A DNA stretch of 64,000 nt. It comes from Ceratotherium simum simum (lineage: Eukaryota > Chordata > Mammalia > Perissodactyla > Rhinocerotidae). The stretch is taken from contig NW_004454195.1 in the NCBI RefSeq assembly GCF_000283155.1, forward strand, positions 1,594,314 to 1,658,313, given 5' to 3'. The notes below the pieces were generated by a model. That model worked only from the letters and a program-made list of their open reading frames with translations. It made no database searches and was not told where the DNA came from. The position numbers were made by a program, and so were the translations under genes. Positions 37,600-50,100 of the stretch are shown piece by piece. The first letter of the stretch is position 1; every line of letters starts with the position of its first letter.

Positions 37600-37995
37600 A
37601 GAACTTTTTCTATTCACATACATTATTTTATATTGTTTTGTTTTTAACATTCCTGGTATCATACTCTGTTTCATTCTGCCATTTGTCCCGGGGATCTTTC
37701 TATGTGGGCATCTTGTTTTTAACTGCTCCTTAGTACTCTGTCCCATGGTTATGTCATAACATATTAATCATTCCTGTAATGATTAACATTTCTATCATTT
37801 CCATTTTTCCGCTATTACATTGCCTGTCATGAACATCCCCGTAGACGCCTCTTTGTGAACTTGAGTACATCTCTACAGGAGATACCAAAAGTAGATGTGA
37901 CTCATTAAAGGATATGTCTTACATCTTCACTAGATACTGCCAAATTGTCCTGCAAACTTTGGGTACCACTGAACATTCCTACCAGCAGTGATACA
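37600..37995 (-). repeat. L1-type 3' region fragment
   Basis: It shows gggatctttctatgtgggca, taaaggatatgtcttacatc, tactgccaaattgtcctgca and acattcctaccagcagtg, the usual complement of an old L1 3' region. Confidence 0.6.
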
Positions 37996-38949
37996 GCAAT
38001 TCTGCTGTAGTTCTTTCTGTAGGTGAAGGCTTTTGGTTCAAAGAGACATCTGCTATGAAAATGCAAATTAAGCTGGCAGGGGGGTAACCGGTTTTAAGTC
38101 CTTACAGCCTAAAAATGAGTAGTGTAGTGTAGCTTTAGGGGTAGTTTGCTGGAATCTGGGAAGAGAGCTGGTCTGTGGGACTTCTAGGAAGCCAGGGAGC
38201 AGCCTGACAACTTAGGGCAACAAGAGGGGGGAGTGGCATCGTCAAAAAGATGTTAGAGAGTTGCAGGGCAACTAGCAACCGGGAAGGGCTGAGGAAGCTG
38301 GCAGACTAATAGCAAAGAACTAAACCCCCTACTTCAGTTAGGGGTGTGGGCGGGGCCGGTGTTTTGTATACTCCTGTCCCTAATACCTCGTACTCCCCTG
38401 TCCCAACCTACTCCTTCTTTTCTCCAAGAGCCTCACTTGGTGTGGGAGGTGCACACTCCTGTTTTATGACTCTCCTTAGGCAGTGTGTCAGCCTTTAGGG
38501 GACGCAGGATAGAGATCTCAGCCTAAACCAGCTCTCAGCCAAATTCTTTCTTCATCGATAGTGATCATTTCTAAGACCAGAAGGGCAAAACAGAATATTA
38601 ACAAAACCTCGTCCTGTTCCTAGTGGTCATCCATTCGACTTGTAAATGCACTGAAAAGTTTCTGAGGATCCCAAAGCATTTTACAATCTGGGACAAACGT
38701 TTACTTTGTTCTCAAGAAACTTCCTTACCTATTACTGGAAAAGAGGAAGAAGAAAGGTTATTTCACAATCCAGTTCATATGTTTTCCTCTCTAATCTTTA
38801 ATTTATTTAAAGAGACATTTAAACTTTGCAAAAAGAGGTTTGTTTAAGACTGAATAGCATTTTTTAAAAGTTGGATGTGAGAAATTATAGCAGATTATTT
38901 TAATTGAAGTTTTAAAATTTCAACCAACTTAGTATCATCTTTTATTACT

Positions 38950-39080
38950 CTGCTTTGCTGAGCATCAGAATTCACCTGGGGACCTTTTCAAAATCCTGAT
39001 ACCCAGGTCATACTCCATATTAATTAAATCAGAATGCCTAGGAGTGGGAGCCAGGGTTGGGAGTCAAAACTACTGATCCA
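38950..39080 (+). repeat. MER5-like hAT-Charlie remnant
   Basis: It shows gagcatcagaattcacctgg, ggaccttttcaaaatcctga, tacccaggtcatactccata and aatcagaatgcctaggagtg. Confidence 0.75.
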
Positions 39081-41006
39081 ATGGCTAAGAGAAAAAAATC
39101 TTTTTGGTTTAAAAATATAATTTCTAGGAAGTACAAGACAATCATACAGTTAAAATATTTCTAATAGGTTGTCTTTTCCTGTGATCAAAGAATTCCGTGA
39201 TGCAATACACCTATTAAACAGTAATTTAGAAAATGAAATACAATGCTAATAAAATTTGCCAAATTGAGCCTTTAAGTTGGGTTTTTGGTTATAAAATTAT
39301 TGAGTACAGAAAGAACATAAACTACAGTGTTTTCTTGACATTTATTATGAGTTTGCATGTGATACAAAGATAGTATAAGCATGTTTTATGAACCTAAGAT
39401 GATGTTTTTAATGAAAAGTGGACAAACCTCTTAGTAAGCAGCAGACACACAGCAGCAAAAGAGCACTTAGGAGAACTTCATTAAGGATTTAAGTGAATCA
39501 TGGTTATTTTTGAACCTTGGGCGTGGGGAGAAGTAACTAGAGAGAGTCTTCTTTGCACCTGCATCTCGTCCTGCTATTCAGGCACTAGATATTAATTTTA
39601 CCGCACACACATACTTCCACTTAATGACTCTCAAAATTCTAGAGAATGCTCCAAAATTTAAGCTCCCCCTCCCCACCCCAGCTGGAATGGGATTCAAGTC
39701 CCACCCAGATCAAAGAGCAGGGCCGTTGTCTATTGGAGTGAGGCAGCACCTGTACGCTGCAAGAATGCCTACAAACCCCAGAGCTGCTTTCTTCTGAAGA
39801 GGGAGGGGCGAAGGGAGGGAACTTAAAAACCTGCAGCCCGCATGGGGGAGGGGGCTGTTTGTCCTTCTCTCTCTGGGGAAGCAACTCACTCAAACCTCCT
39901 TCCTTGGCTGAGCTCCTTCTATAGCTTTGAGTAGGACCTAGCGAAGTTGGCTTTTCCATTACATCTAGGTGGACCACAGGAGACTTCTGCTGTTGTTTTT
40001 TTAGCTTTTCTTGCTTGCTTGCTGGATCTTTAAAGGGCAGTTGTTGCCATTCAAACTCACCAATTTGGTGTCTGTCAACTTTGGCAGTCTTCATTCTGGA
40101 CAGTAGTTGCCTCCCCTTTCTCCTGCCAGCCCCTTCCCTTCTCTGGACTGAGGCTGCCTGCTGAGACCATGGTATGTGCTTCAACTCTTCCTGATCCAAA
40201 GGGAATAGAATTACCTGAGAGTCCTGGGGCAGTCCTTTGGGGGAGCTAACGTTGGGCTTCTGTCCAGCTGAAGTTGTGTCTTGACAGTGCCTCGTGGTCA
40301 GGCGTGGTGAGTCTTTACGAAAGCAGAGCAAGCAACTGAAATGAGGTGTGTGCTGTCTGCTCTTACCTGTCTTCCCTCTTCTCTCGTGTTCTTATCATAA
40401 CCTAGATTATCGCTACTTTTGTGAGTGCTCTCTTTCCTCTTCTTGTTTTGCACTGCCACAATAGTGGCCCGATCCTATCTTTCAAAATATACTTTAGAAA
40501 AGAGAAGAATGAGTTTAAGTTCAACTCTAAAGAAACCTAGTGTTTTTAGCCTTATGACTTCTAAGTGTAGAAGTCCACCCTAAGATCTGGCTGTGTTTTG
40601 AATGTGATGCAGACCCTGTCTGAAACTTGGACTTGGCCTATTTATGTGTTTTTGCTGCTGTTGTTGAATGGAGGGAAACATTCCAAAGTTTTCGTGTTTT
40701 GGAAAATATGGTTGAACTTTGTTTAGAAAAAAAAGAGAGAATCCCTGAAGAAAACCTGAAGTGACTGATAATTGTGTGTAATTTATGTCTCAGTAGGTGG
40801 GCATCTTTTTTTCTTCATCTGAGAGACGAACCCTTTGGCTTAAAAAGAATATGTATAGGAAAGAAGCCTTATAAGCATCTAACGGCCTCATGACTTACTT
40901 CACCTCACCTCACCTCGTGTCACACCTTTTATCATTGTTGACGAGCTTAGTGTGTTTATGTCTGAACCTGCCTTTAATTTGCCATAATCTTTCCACTGTC
41001 TTACAG

Positions 41007-41133
41007 GACTACCAGCCAGACTTCCAGAAATCATGTTGGTAGGATCCCAGTCCTTCTCTCCCGGAGGGCCCAATGGGATCATTAGAAGCCAGTCCTTCGC
41101 GGGGTTCAGCGGTCTTCAGGAGAGGCGATCCAG
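41007..41133 (+). CDS. RIPOR2: RIPOR2 exon 2, contains the start codon (coding from 41033)
   Basis: The acceptor is ttacag at 41001-41006. The 26 bases before the ATG at 41033 are 5' UTR if the exon is joined to the proposed first exon, because an in-frame TGA then lies upstream (11583-11585). The coding part gives residues 1-33 plus two bases of Arg34 and matches the known RIPOR2 N-terminus, ending ...LQERRS. The donor is AG|GCAAGT at 41134, a GC rather than GT donor. It is fixed by the next exon, which supplies the third base of the Arg codon and then CNSF. No GT donor near this point keeps the known protein. Confidence 0.95.
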
Positions 41134-44100
41134 GCAAGTCGTGTGTGGTTCTCTCCTGAGATGCAGCTTGAGAAGGCCACGGGCTTTGATCCTCTGAAGA
41201 GGGTCTGTGTGCATGCAGCCTTGTCAAAACACACACGTATGTGTTATTTTAATGTCTTTCAGGAAAAAGATGTAATGTACTAAAAACTAAGTGCTGTAGT
41301 TTCTTTTCTATCTTTTAGATTTCCTCCTGCCAAGAAGATGGCTGAAGATTTAGGATAAGCTAGCAATATATGTGTATAGCTCTCCCTACCCCCACCCCTT
41401 TTTGAAGCACATTTTCCATTACATCCAGATTTTGGAGACTATGTTTGGTATGAAGTTATGCAGTGGATCAAGATTGATTCTGGGGAACAGATGTCATTCA
41501 GACACAGGCTTAAGAAAGTTAATCTTCTGGTTTTCCTGGAATTTCCCTTATCTAAAATAGGACTTAGGGAACTCAAGAAAGAAAACACAGGTAGTGAAAT
41601 AGGTAACATGGAGTCAGGTTTGTCTTCAGTTTTTCTGACATGGTAAAGGTCTTACACTCTGAAGGGCCATATGTGCTTTGCCCTGTGTTGTCCCCTTTGG
41701 TACACACAGTGATGGCAGAGGAAAATAACTAATAACTAACCTGGGAGGCATACAACAGGCACCTGCCAGATGTGGAGCTCACGGCTTTCCAGTTGACAGC
41801 TGGGTCAGTGAGTGGTCTGGCCTCTTGGTCTCCTAATCAGATCTGTAGTTTGGGTTTAAGTTATCAGCCACTGCAGGCTGCCACCCTGCCACTAACAGAG
41901 ATGTTGAGTTGTATGTTATATCGAAACGTAATTTACTCCGTTAAAAGAAAGCTTTAAAAAAAGCTGTCAGTCCAGCTATGTGTGCTTTTCTTTACTACAA
42001 TGCTATATAGAAAGCCGTTTGTCATGCTTATGGCCCTTTATCCAAAAAGTATTCATTCACATTCTAGTCTAATTTAATAGATGCTTGTACCTGATATTGC
42101 ACATATTTTTTTAGTTGGATTATATCCTTCTGCCTGTTCATTATTTCCACCAGAAGTGTTTGTCCTTGGCTTCCTATGAAGTTTCAATGGCATAATATGT
42201 TTTCACTCAGAGAGTAGCATTATCTGAAGCCAGGCTTTGACTCTGAGTCGCCACACGCACAGCAAAGCTTCCAGATTTCAGCAATTAAATCTAATACCAA
42301 GAAATTAAATGTAGGATAGTTCAGATCTATTAATATATAAGGGAACATTACCTCCCCCAAAAGATACTAATACAAACACAGGATGATTAAAAAGGCATTT
42401 CTTTGGTCAAATCCTTTTGGATGCCCAGAACTCACAATTTCTTCTTTTCTTTTCTCTTTCCATAGATGTAACTCCTTCATTGAAAATCCCTCCACTCTCA
42501 AGAAGCCTCAGGCCAAACTGAAGAAAATGCATAATTTAGGACACAAAAATAACAGCCATCCCAAAGAGCCTCAGCCTACAAGGGTGGAAGAGGTCTACAG
42601 GGCCTTGAAAAATGGACTTGAGTAAGAACATCGAACTAATACTGCACTGAAACCTTTTTCCTTTCTAATATGCTCAGGGGGTCAGAGAAAAGCTGGTCTT
42701 AGGAGATAATTTAAAAATGTCTTCTTCTGTAATAGATATTTTATTCTTGCACCATCATCGAGGAAGCCTTGAATGAGTCCCAAAGATGTGAAATATGTTG
42801 GTTTCCACATCACATCCATAACATTGAAGGAGACCTCAAATAGTAGTGTGTTTATATTTAACTCTGTATAGTATTAGATTTCCCTTAAACAATGGTAGAC
42901 AGGCGTGTCCATTTTAGATTGCTGAAGAAGTGTTCTGAAACCTTCCCGAGTAGATTATAGGGATTGTTTGCTGAAAATAAAACTTCCGTGTGTGGTGAGA
43001 CACCTACAGTCAACGTCGTAGTGAACTAGATAGGATACTGTGAGCCCAACCCAGGGCTGACTCCATAGTGTCTTGCTCCTTCCCTCCCCATTGGTTTTTC
43101 TTTTCTGGACTTTCAGCCTCACAGGGGTTCTCCTTTTGACCATCTGGATAGTATCCGATGCAACTGCTAGAGTTTTAAAAATGTTGAGAGATTGGGAAAA
43201 TACAGAGCCTCTTCCCTGCCAACTCTGCCCTCCACAGAGCAAGGTTCAGATTCTTAATCCCCCTTCAGAAGGGAGGGTCAGCAACAGCCCCAGATTCCTC
43301 TTGATGGTCACAGAGTTCACGATTATGTCTCATCTTATCTTTGCAGTGAATATCTGGAGGTTCACCAGACAGAGTTGGACAAGTTGACAGCTCAGTTAAA
43401 AGATATGAAAAGAAACTCTCGCCTGGTGGGTACCATCCAGTCATTAGGATGTTAACACAGTGTTCCTTTTTTTTTTTTTTTTTGGCTAAGTATCTTCTTT
43501 TACTGGATGGGGATGGGGATGAGGAAGAATCTTTAAGAAAAGCAGATCCAAGGGGCAGAGTACTATGTGCCTCCTGATGTATATTTGAGAAGGAGGTTCA
43601 ATTTCTTCTTAATGCTTTATCCTTAATACTTTTCAGTATTTTCCAAGCATGTTTATGCAGATAAACTTTATAATCAGGAAAAAACACTTAAAAAAAAAAC
43701 CTCCCTATACCTCTCCCCCAAATAATATAAGGAAATGAAAAGTAGGAGTTTTTCTAGCATATTATTAGTACAGAATTTGGAACCCAGAACTTTGCTTTAT
43801 CTCCAGTTTTTAAATGTAATAGATCAGTGATGTCAGGGAGGGAAAGGAGGCTCTAGAGGTAACCTTTGGGAGAAGTTGGAGGAGTCCTTGAGCCGGTTCT
43901 ATTGCACATGGTATTGTTTGAGATGCTTGCAAATTTCCTCTACCCTGATGAATTTGTGAGGGCTTGTCTGGTTGAAGAGGTGTTTCTAATGTATACACTA
44001 TTTTAATTATTTTGTTTAGTTCTAAATAAATACACCTTAATGTTTCAGAGCATCAAAAAGCCCAAAAAAAGCCTACATAGACCTAGGAGGTACAGCTATT

Positions 44101-47100
44101 CCTTAATAGCTGTCACCTTTTTCTTTTTTAGGAGATGCGCTAAAATGTATATTGTCTTTTTCGAAGGCTTAGAGGTTAAAGCCTTTATAGAAGTTAAAGG
44201 TTTCATATTCTAATGATGTTAGAGCATAAATCACCCCTGTCTATGTGGAACTCCTTGTGGAATGGCCTTCAGAGCTTTTGAGCGCCCTTGACCGTCCTCA
44301 ATGGCAGCAAACCTTTCTCCTTGGAGAACAATGGCGAATCAGTGGAGGGGCTTCTGCCAGGACCTAGTGTTCCATAAAAGCCCTCCTGATGGGGGATGTG
44401 GGGAGAGTGTACCGGTTCTACTGTGATGTTGTGAGCACACAGGAAATGAACTTGCTTTAAAAACAATTTGTGAAAACCCTATCACCACCCTCAAGGACTC
44501 TTCTTAAATACCAATTTTATGTATTTAAACAGGAAGGCAAGTATTTTTTTAACACATATATCACTGCTACATTTTATGTTGACAACATTTATTTTGAAAA
44601 AAATTAAAAAGTTGGGGCCGGCCCAGTGGCATAGTGGTTAAGTTTGCTCACTCTGCTTTGGCGGCCCTGGGGGTTCACGGGTTTGGCTCCTGGGTGCGGA
44701 CCTACACACCACTTATCAAGCCATGCTGTAGTGGGCATCCCACATATAAAGTAGAGGAAGGTGGGCACGGATGTTAGCCCAGGGCCAATCTTCCTCAGCA
44801 AAAAGAGGAGGATTGGCAACAGATGTTAGCTCAGGGCTAATCTTCCTCACAAAAATAAATAAATACATAAAGAAAATTTTTAAAAAATAAATAAATAAGT
44901 GAACATGCACTTCTGTGCCCCTCAATATGTAGGAAAGGAAAGCTCAAAGCAAGTGAAAACTTTAAAGCTCCCAAGGAGCCAAGAGGACTGGGTGGAATTC
45001 TGGAGACACAGAGTATGAATAAATATTGACTCTTAAAAGTACTCTTACTGGTATTTAAAATAACCCAGATTTTTACTGTTTTAAAGCAAATGTCAAAAAA
45101 TCCAGCAGAACTTTATGGGGCTGATCATTATTTCACTGATAATGCAGAAATGCAGCTTAAATCCCCCTGTTAATATCATAACAATTTTGAGGAAGTTATG
45201 TTTTAATCCAGATATTCCTTTTTTATTTTAGGGTGTGCTGTATGACCTAGACAAGGTAAGTTATTGCTCTGTGTTGGGGTGTGGCTGAAAAATAAAACCC
45301 TGAATCCTTACGTAGAAGGCAGTAATCTCCCCTTAGGTATAACAAGATCCTAGAGAACTGATTTTTCTAATCCTGGAAAAATTCACACTCTTGTCTAATG
45401 ATGATGAGTAAGTACTATGATCTACAGATCCAATAACCTGTTTAAGGTCACTTCCATAAAAATGCCACCCAGTCGTAGGGTTTCTCGGTGTGCTGATAAG
45501 TTGAAGAATTCCCAAGTGTTTAGAGGTCCTTACCTGTGTTCTCTCTAAACATTAACTATATATTTCATCAAATTGAAAACATCCTTGATTGGAAAGCACA
45601 CCATTAATTTATATGCCACTAAGAAAAAAATGCTTTTAAGTTAAACTCGGACACGTTCTTTTCATTTTAAGTTTGTATCTTATATACTTAATGACAAAAC
45701 CTTTTAGGCCTATTGTAAATGTAGATTTTTTTTTTTTAGTTATATATGATGCTGTCTCTTTCCATGCCTTTCTGTATAGATAATAACTTTCATGCTGAAT
45801 CATAAAATAATCTGTTTCCAAACATTTTAAAGGGTAATTAAATTTAATGCATGTAATAATATTTATAACCCAAATGAAGAGATGACACATAAATAATTAT
45901 GATTATCTTTGAGCATGCACAGGCAGTAGCAATTGTAAAATGCACCCCAATTTCAGAGGCACTAAAATGTGGGAGGAAAAAAGTTCATCTTCGAGCTGAT
46001 AAAATATGTTATTATGAAGGAATGTAAGTATACTCCAAGACGATATCGTCCTGCCAGAAATCCAATGAATTCCATTTGATTGGCCTCCCTTGGTGTTAAA
46101 CACAAGGATTCCAGTAACTAACTTGAATTCATCTCTCAGAATATTTATTCAATATTTTAAAAAGTACTTTCCAAATTGATACTAGAGAATCTCTAAAATA
46201 GCCACAAAGGAGGAAAGGGCAACTATGTAGCATTGTCTGGTACTGTTGAGTATGAGATAGTAAAGATATCCTCACAAGTCTACATTAATTAAACTGTAAA
46301 TGACTGTACTTTTCAAACTTCTTCTTTTAATTCCAGCAAATTAAAACGACTGAAAGATACATGAGGCGCCTGGAGTTTCACATTAGTAAGGTAATTGAAG
46401 TTCCTGTTGTCTTTGCCCCTGTTTTTCGGTTCTCAGTTACTGATCAATACACTTGTGGCTTGAGAATAGCATCGAGCCCGTGGAGAATTTCCTGTCTAAT
46501 TGACTCCTAATTTGATTAGCAATTAAGTCCTCCAACAGGCAGTAGAGATGGAGGAAAAGTGAGAATGGAAAGCCTGATAATCTGGCACAGTTTTGACTCC
46601 CCTTCAGTTCAACAGCATTCTTGAAGTTCTTCCTATGTAGTGTGCACAGTGCCTGCTAGAGGGCTGACAGTCTCAGTGTAGTCTGGTTGGCGATAAGATT
46701 GAACCAAACTGACCCTACAAAAAACTTCATGCTTGCCTAACTTTACACTCTGGTCCCACATACAACTTGGTACCCCATAAACTTCTTCCCTAAGGCCTGT
46801 AAAGCACTTCAAGACAGCTGTCACATACCTCCCTAAATCTTTCTCAAGCTCTTAGTTCCTTCTACTTCTCCTCACATGGCGTGGTTTCCAGGTGCCTGTC
46901 ATCCTCATCGCCCCCCTAGACATGCACCAGTTTGTCAGGGTCCCTGACATCCAGCCCTGAACCATATAAATAGTTCACTGATGGTCCAATCAGCCTAGTG
47001 GGGAGTGGACTATCAGCATCTTGTTCTGGACACTATCAAGAGATACCAGGGCAACCTGGAAAAAATTTCCCTTTGGCGGGCAGCTAAATCACCCCATTAG

Positions 47101-50100
47101 CAATTCCTGTTCACATCCATACTCATCCGCCTCTCTTCCAAGTGGAGAGACTGGAGGTTTTAATACATCTCTCTACTAGGAGTCAAAAGCTTTAGGTTCT
47201 AGTCTCAGCTCTGCCATGTACTCACTGAGCTGTATCATCTACATGGACTTTGGCTTTCCACTCTGTGAAATAGGGCTGGGGAGGTGTACATACTCATAGA
47301 TGCTCCTAAGAATCCTTTCCAGTTTAAAATTCTATGATGACTTATATGTATGTAAACACATGTATATGCTACTGTCTTTGTACATTCCCACTTTGAAAGA
47401 TATTTATTACCTGGGAAAATCTAAAATTGCCCCTATTTCTGCTAAACTCAATAAATAAAACAACGACACCTATTAGAAGGTGTTGATGGGGGAGGCAAGC
47501 TTTGACAAATTACTCTGTTTCGTCTGAAAAACAGCAAGAAAACAAAATCAGTATTAGATAGGAGTATATTTATCCATCTTGTATCCATCATTGTTAGATA
47601 CAACAATCCTAGTGGTTATTAAAGGTTGGTAGCATTCTATTTGCAGCACCTTGTACACAGGATGCCTAACGAATTATATTTAATTGAATGAGTCAGTGGG
47701 TTTATTTGATAGGAGCCACTACTGACTTATAGGTAAGACCAATGCTTGCCTACAGATGGGCCTGTTTCTGCTCAGATGAGTACATAGTTATCCTTGATCC
47801 TAAAGTTTAACTCCATTTCACTAGGATAGGTTGATATTTAAATGAAAACAAAGAATAGACTTTTCATTAAAGGCAAAGTAATAGACTAAGTCATTTGGGC
47901 TATACCAGTCATCCAGTGAGGATTTTCCTTACTGAGAAGATTATAATCTCAGAGACTTCAGCATACCCAGTAGTGGGGAAAAGGGTTGAAGTTAGTATCC
48001 CAGGAGACCACATGGATGAAATAGCCTGGCCTGCATTTGGAAGCGGTATCAGCTTTTGTGTTTCTAAAAGTTTTCTGGGGATCTCCCACATTAGAATGAT
48101 CTGCACTGTTTATTTAAAATTTTAGATTCCTGGCCCAGCCCTAACCTACTGAATCAGCATCTTAGAGTGGGGCCTGGGCATCAGCATTTTAACAAGCTCA
48201 TCGAATGAGTCTTAGCTTAGTTTTAAAGTATTGAAACCACCCTCTATGCCAATCACCAACCAAAAGATTTTGTCAGCAGATATGCTACCCTTTGAGCCTC
48301 CATCTTAATCAGAGAAAAGTCCATTGACTCTAAAGACAAAGGACTGTTCTTTCCAGATTTGGCAATTCCTGTCAGCAAAGTAGAGTGAGTTGTTGAACCA
48401 AAGAGCAACAAAGAATCCGTTAACCAAGAGAATCACTTTCAGTCTCTCAATGTTCATATTTTAAGCTAAGTGTGGTTGACATCTTTATAGGGAAAGCAAC
48501 TGTGGAAAATTATCCTACTCTAACAGGTAGTAGTAATGCCTTTTGGTGAGCAGCCAAAAGTTTGCCTTCAGAAGAAATGGGGAATTGTCAATTCTGAAAT
48601 CCATTATATTCATCTCCACCTTCTTCTGGATCTATGTTTAAGACTCCTTTTGAGGGAACAAGTTTGTCCTGTAATGAAAAATTCAAGTAGTCCTAGGTAG
48701 ATAATTGCCTCCTAGAAGTAATAGGTTTCATTTGCTTTTGCTAATGCCTGGTGATATTTCCTTTTTATCTGCCTGAAAATTCCTGTAGTTAACTGTAGTT
48801 AGTATGTTGATAATTGAAGATCCCACAAGACTATAGAGATAAACATCATCAGAAATAACTTTAGAATAGCTTTTCTCAACCTGTTGATATTTGGGGATAA
48901 TTCTTTGTTGTAGGGGGCTGTCCTCTGCATTATAGGTTGTGTAGCAGCATCCCTGGCCTCTACCCACTAGACACCAGTAGTACCTCCCAGCTATGACACT
49001 GAAAAATGTCTCCAGATCTTGTCAAATGTCCCCTGGGTGTCAAAATAGCCTTAGGTTGATTGAGAATCACTGTTTTAGAAGCATTAAGTGATTACCAGGC
49101 TTATATAATGGGTAAGATCAATAAGTCATTTGCAAAGGGTATATTATTGTTGAGAAGCATAAGTATAGAGGTGTAACTGAGAAAACATTCATTTCCATTG
49201 CTTCTATTTATTTTTTTAGTTGTGGTATAATTTACCTACCAAAATTTCACAGTTCTTAATTGTTCGGTTTGATAAGTTTTGACAGTTATGCTTCACCCTA
49301 ATTTTGACAATTGTGCTTCACCCAATTTTAATAACTTCATTTTCTCTCTTTATTGTTGAGCCAAGACTTTACAAAAATCATTTTCAATACATAGCCTCAA
49401 GTTCTTCTTTTAAAAAAATGCTAAATCTGGATGTGTGAATATCACCTTCTGACAGTATCTCTTAAAATAAACTGATAATAACCTAGTACACTACAAAGTT
49501 TTCACCTTGGTGTAAAACTGTATAAACTCTTTCAGTGTTTGTTCCATATATAGAAGACTCTTGTCTTCATCATCCAATATTTGTCTCATACAGTCCACCC
49601 AGGTTAAGTTTACATTCATTTTGTGTAATTTGAAAAGAAGTCTCAGAGAAAAATCTGTTTTGAAATGGAAAATGCATCATAGTGGCTAAAACAAATATGA
49701 TTGGTCGCTATCTAAAAGGATGACATTCTACAAGATTCTCCTTTGAGGTCAGAAACATAAAGTATTTAAGCACCTAACAGTGGCCTAAGTGACTTCTTTC
49801 AAGTGTGATAAATATTTACATCCCTGGTGTTCCCTCTTTTGATTCTGGCAGGTAGATGAACTCTATGAAGCTTATTGTATCCAAAGACGCCTCCAAGATG
49901 GTGCCAGCAAAATGAAGCAAGCCTTTGCAACTTCCCCTGCCAGCAAAGCTGCCCGGGAGAGTCTGGTCGAGATCAATCGGAGCTATAAAGAGTACACAGA
50001 GGTATGTACTAACCTGCTCAGCCGCTGAACCCCGCCTGGCCTGCTCTGAATATTGGTAACTGCCAAGAACAAGGAGGATGGCAGCCTGCAACCTCATTCC

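Larger units (their letters stand above)
11611..41006 (+). other. RIPOR2: Putative RIPOR2 intron 1 (29.4 kb)
   Basis: It runs from the candidate donor GTACGT at 11611 to the acceptor ttacag ending at 41006. It contains no exon-like segment that I can support. Contents are repeats listed separately, one assembly gap, a CpG-rich patch near 23.7 kb, a duplicated 70-bp sequence and a 230-codon open frame on the minus strand at 39639-40331. An unrecognised alternative first exon could lie in it. Confidence 0.5.
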
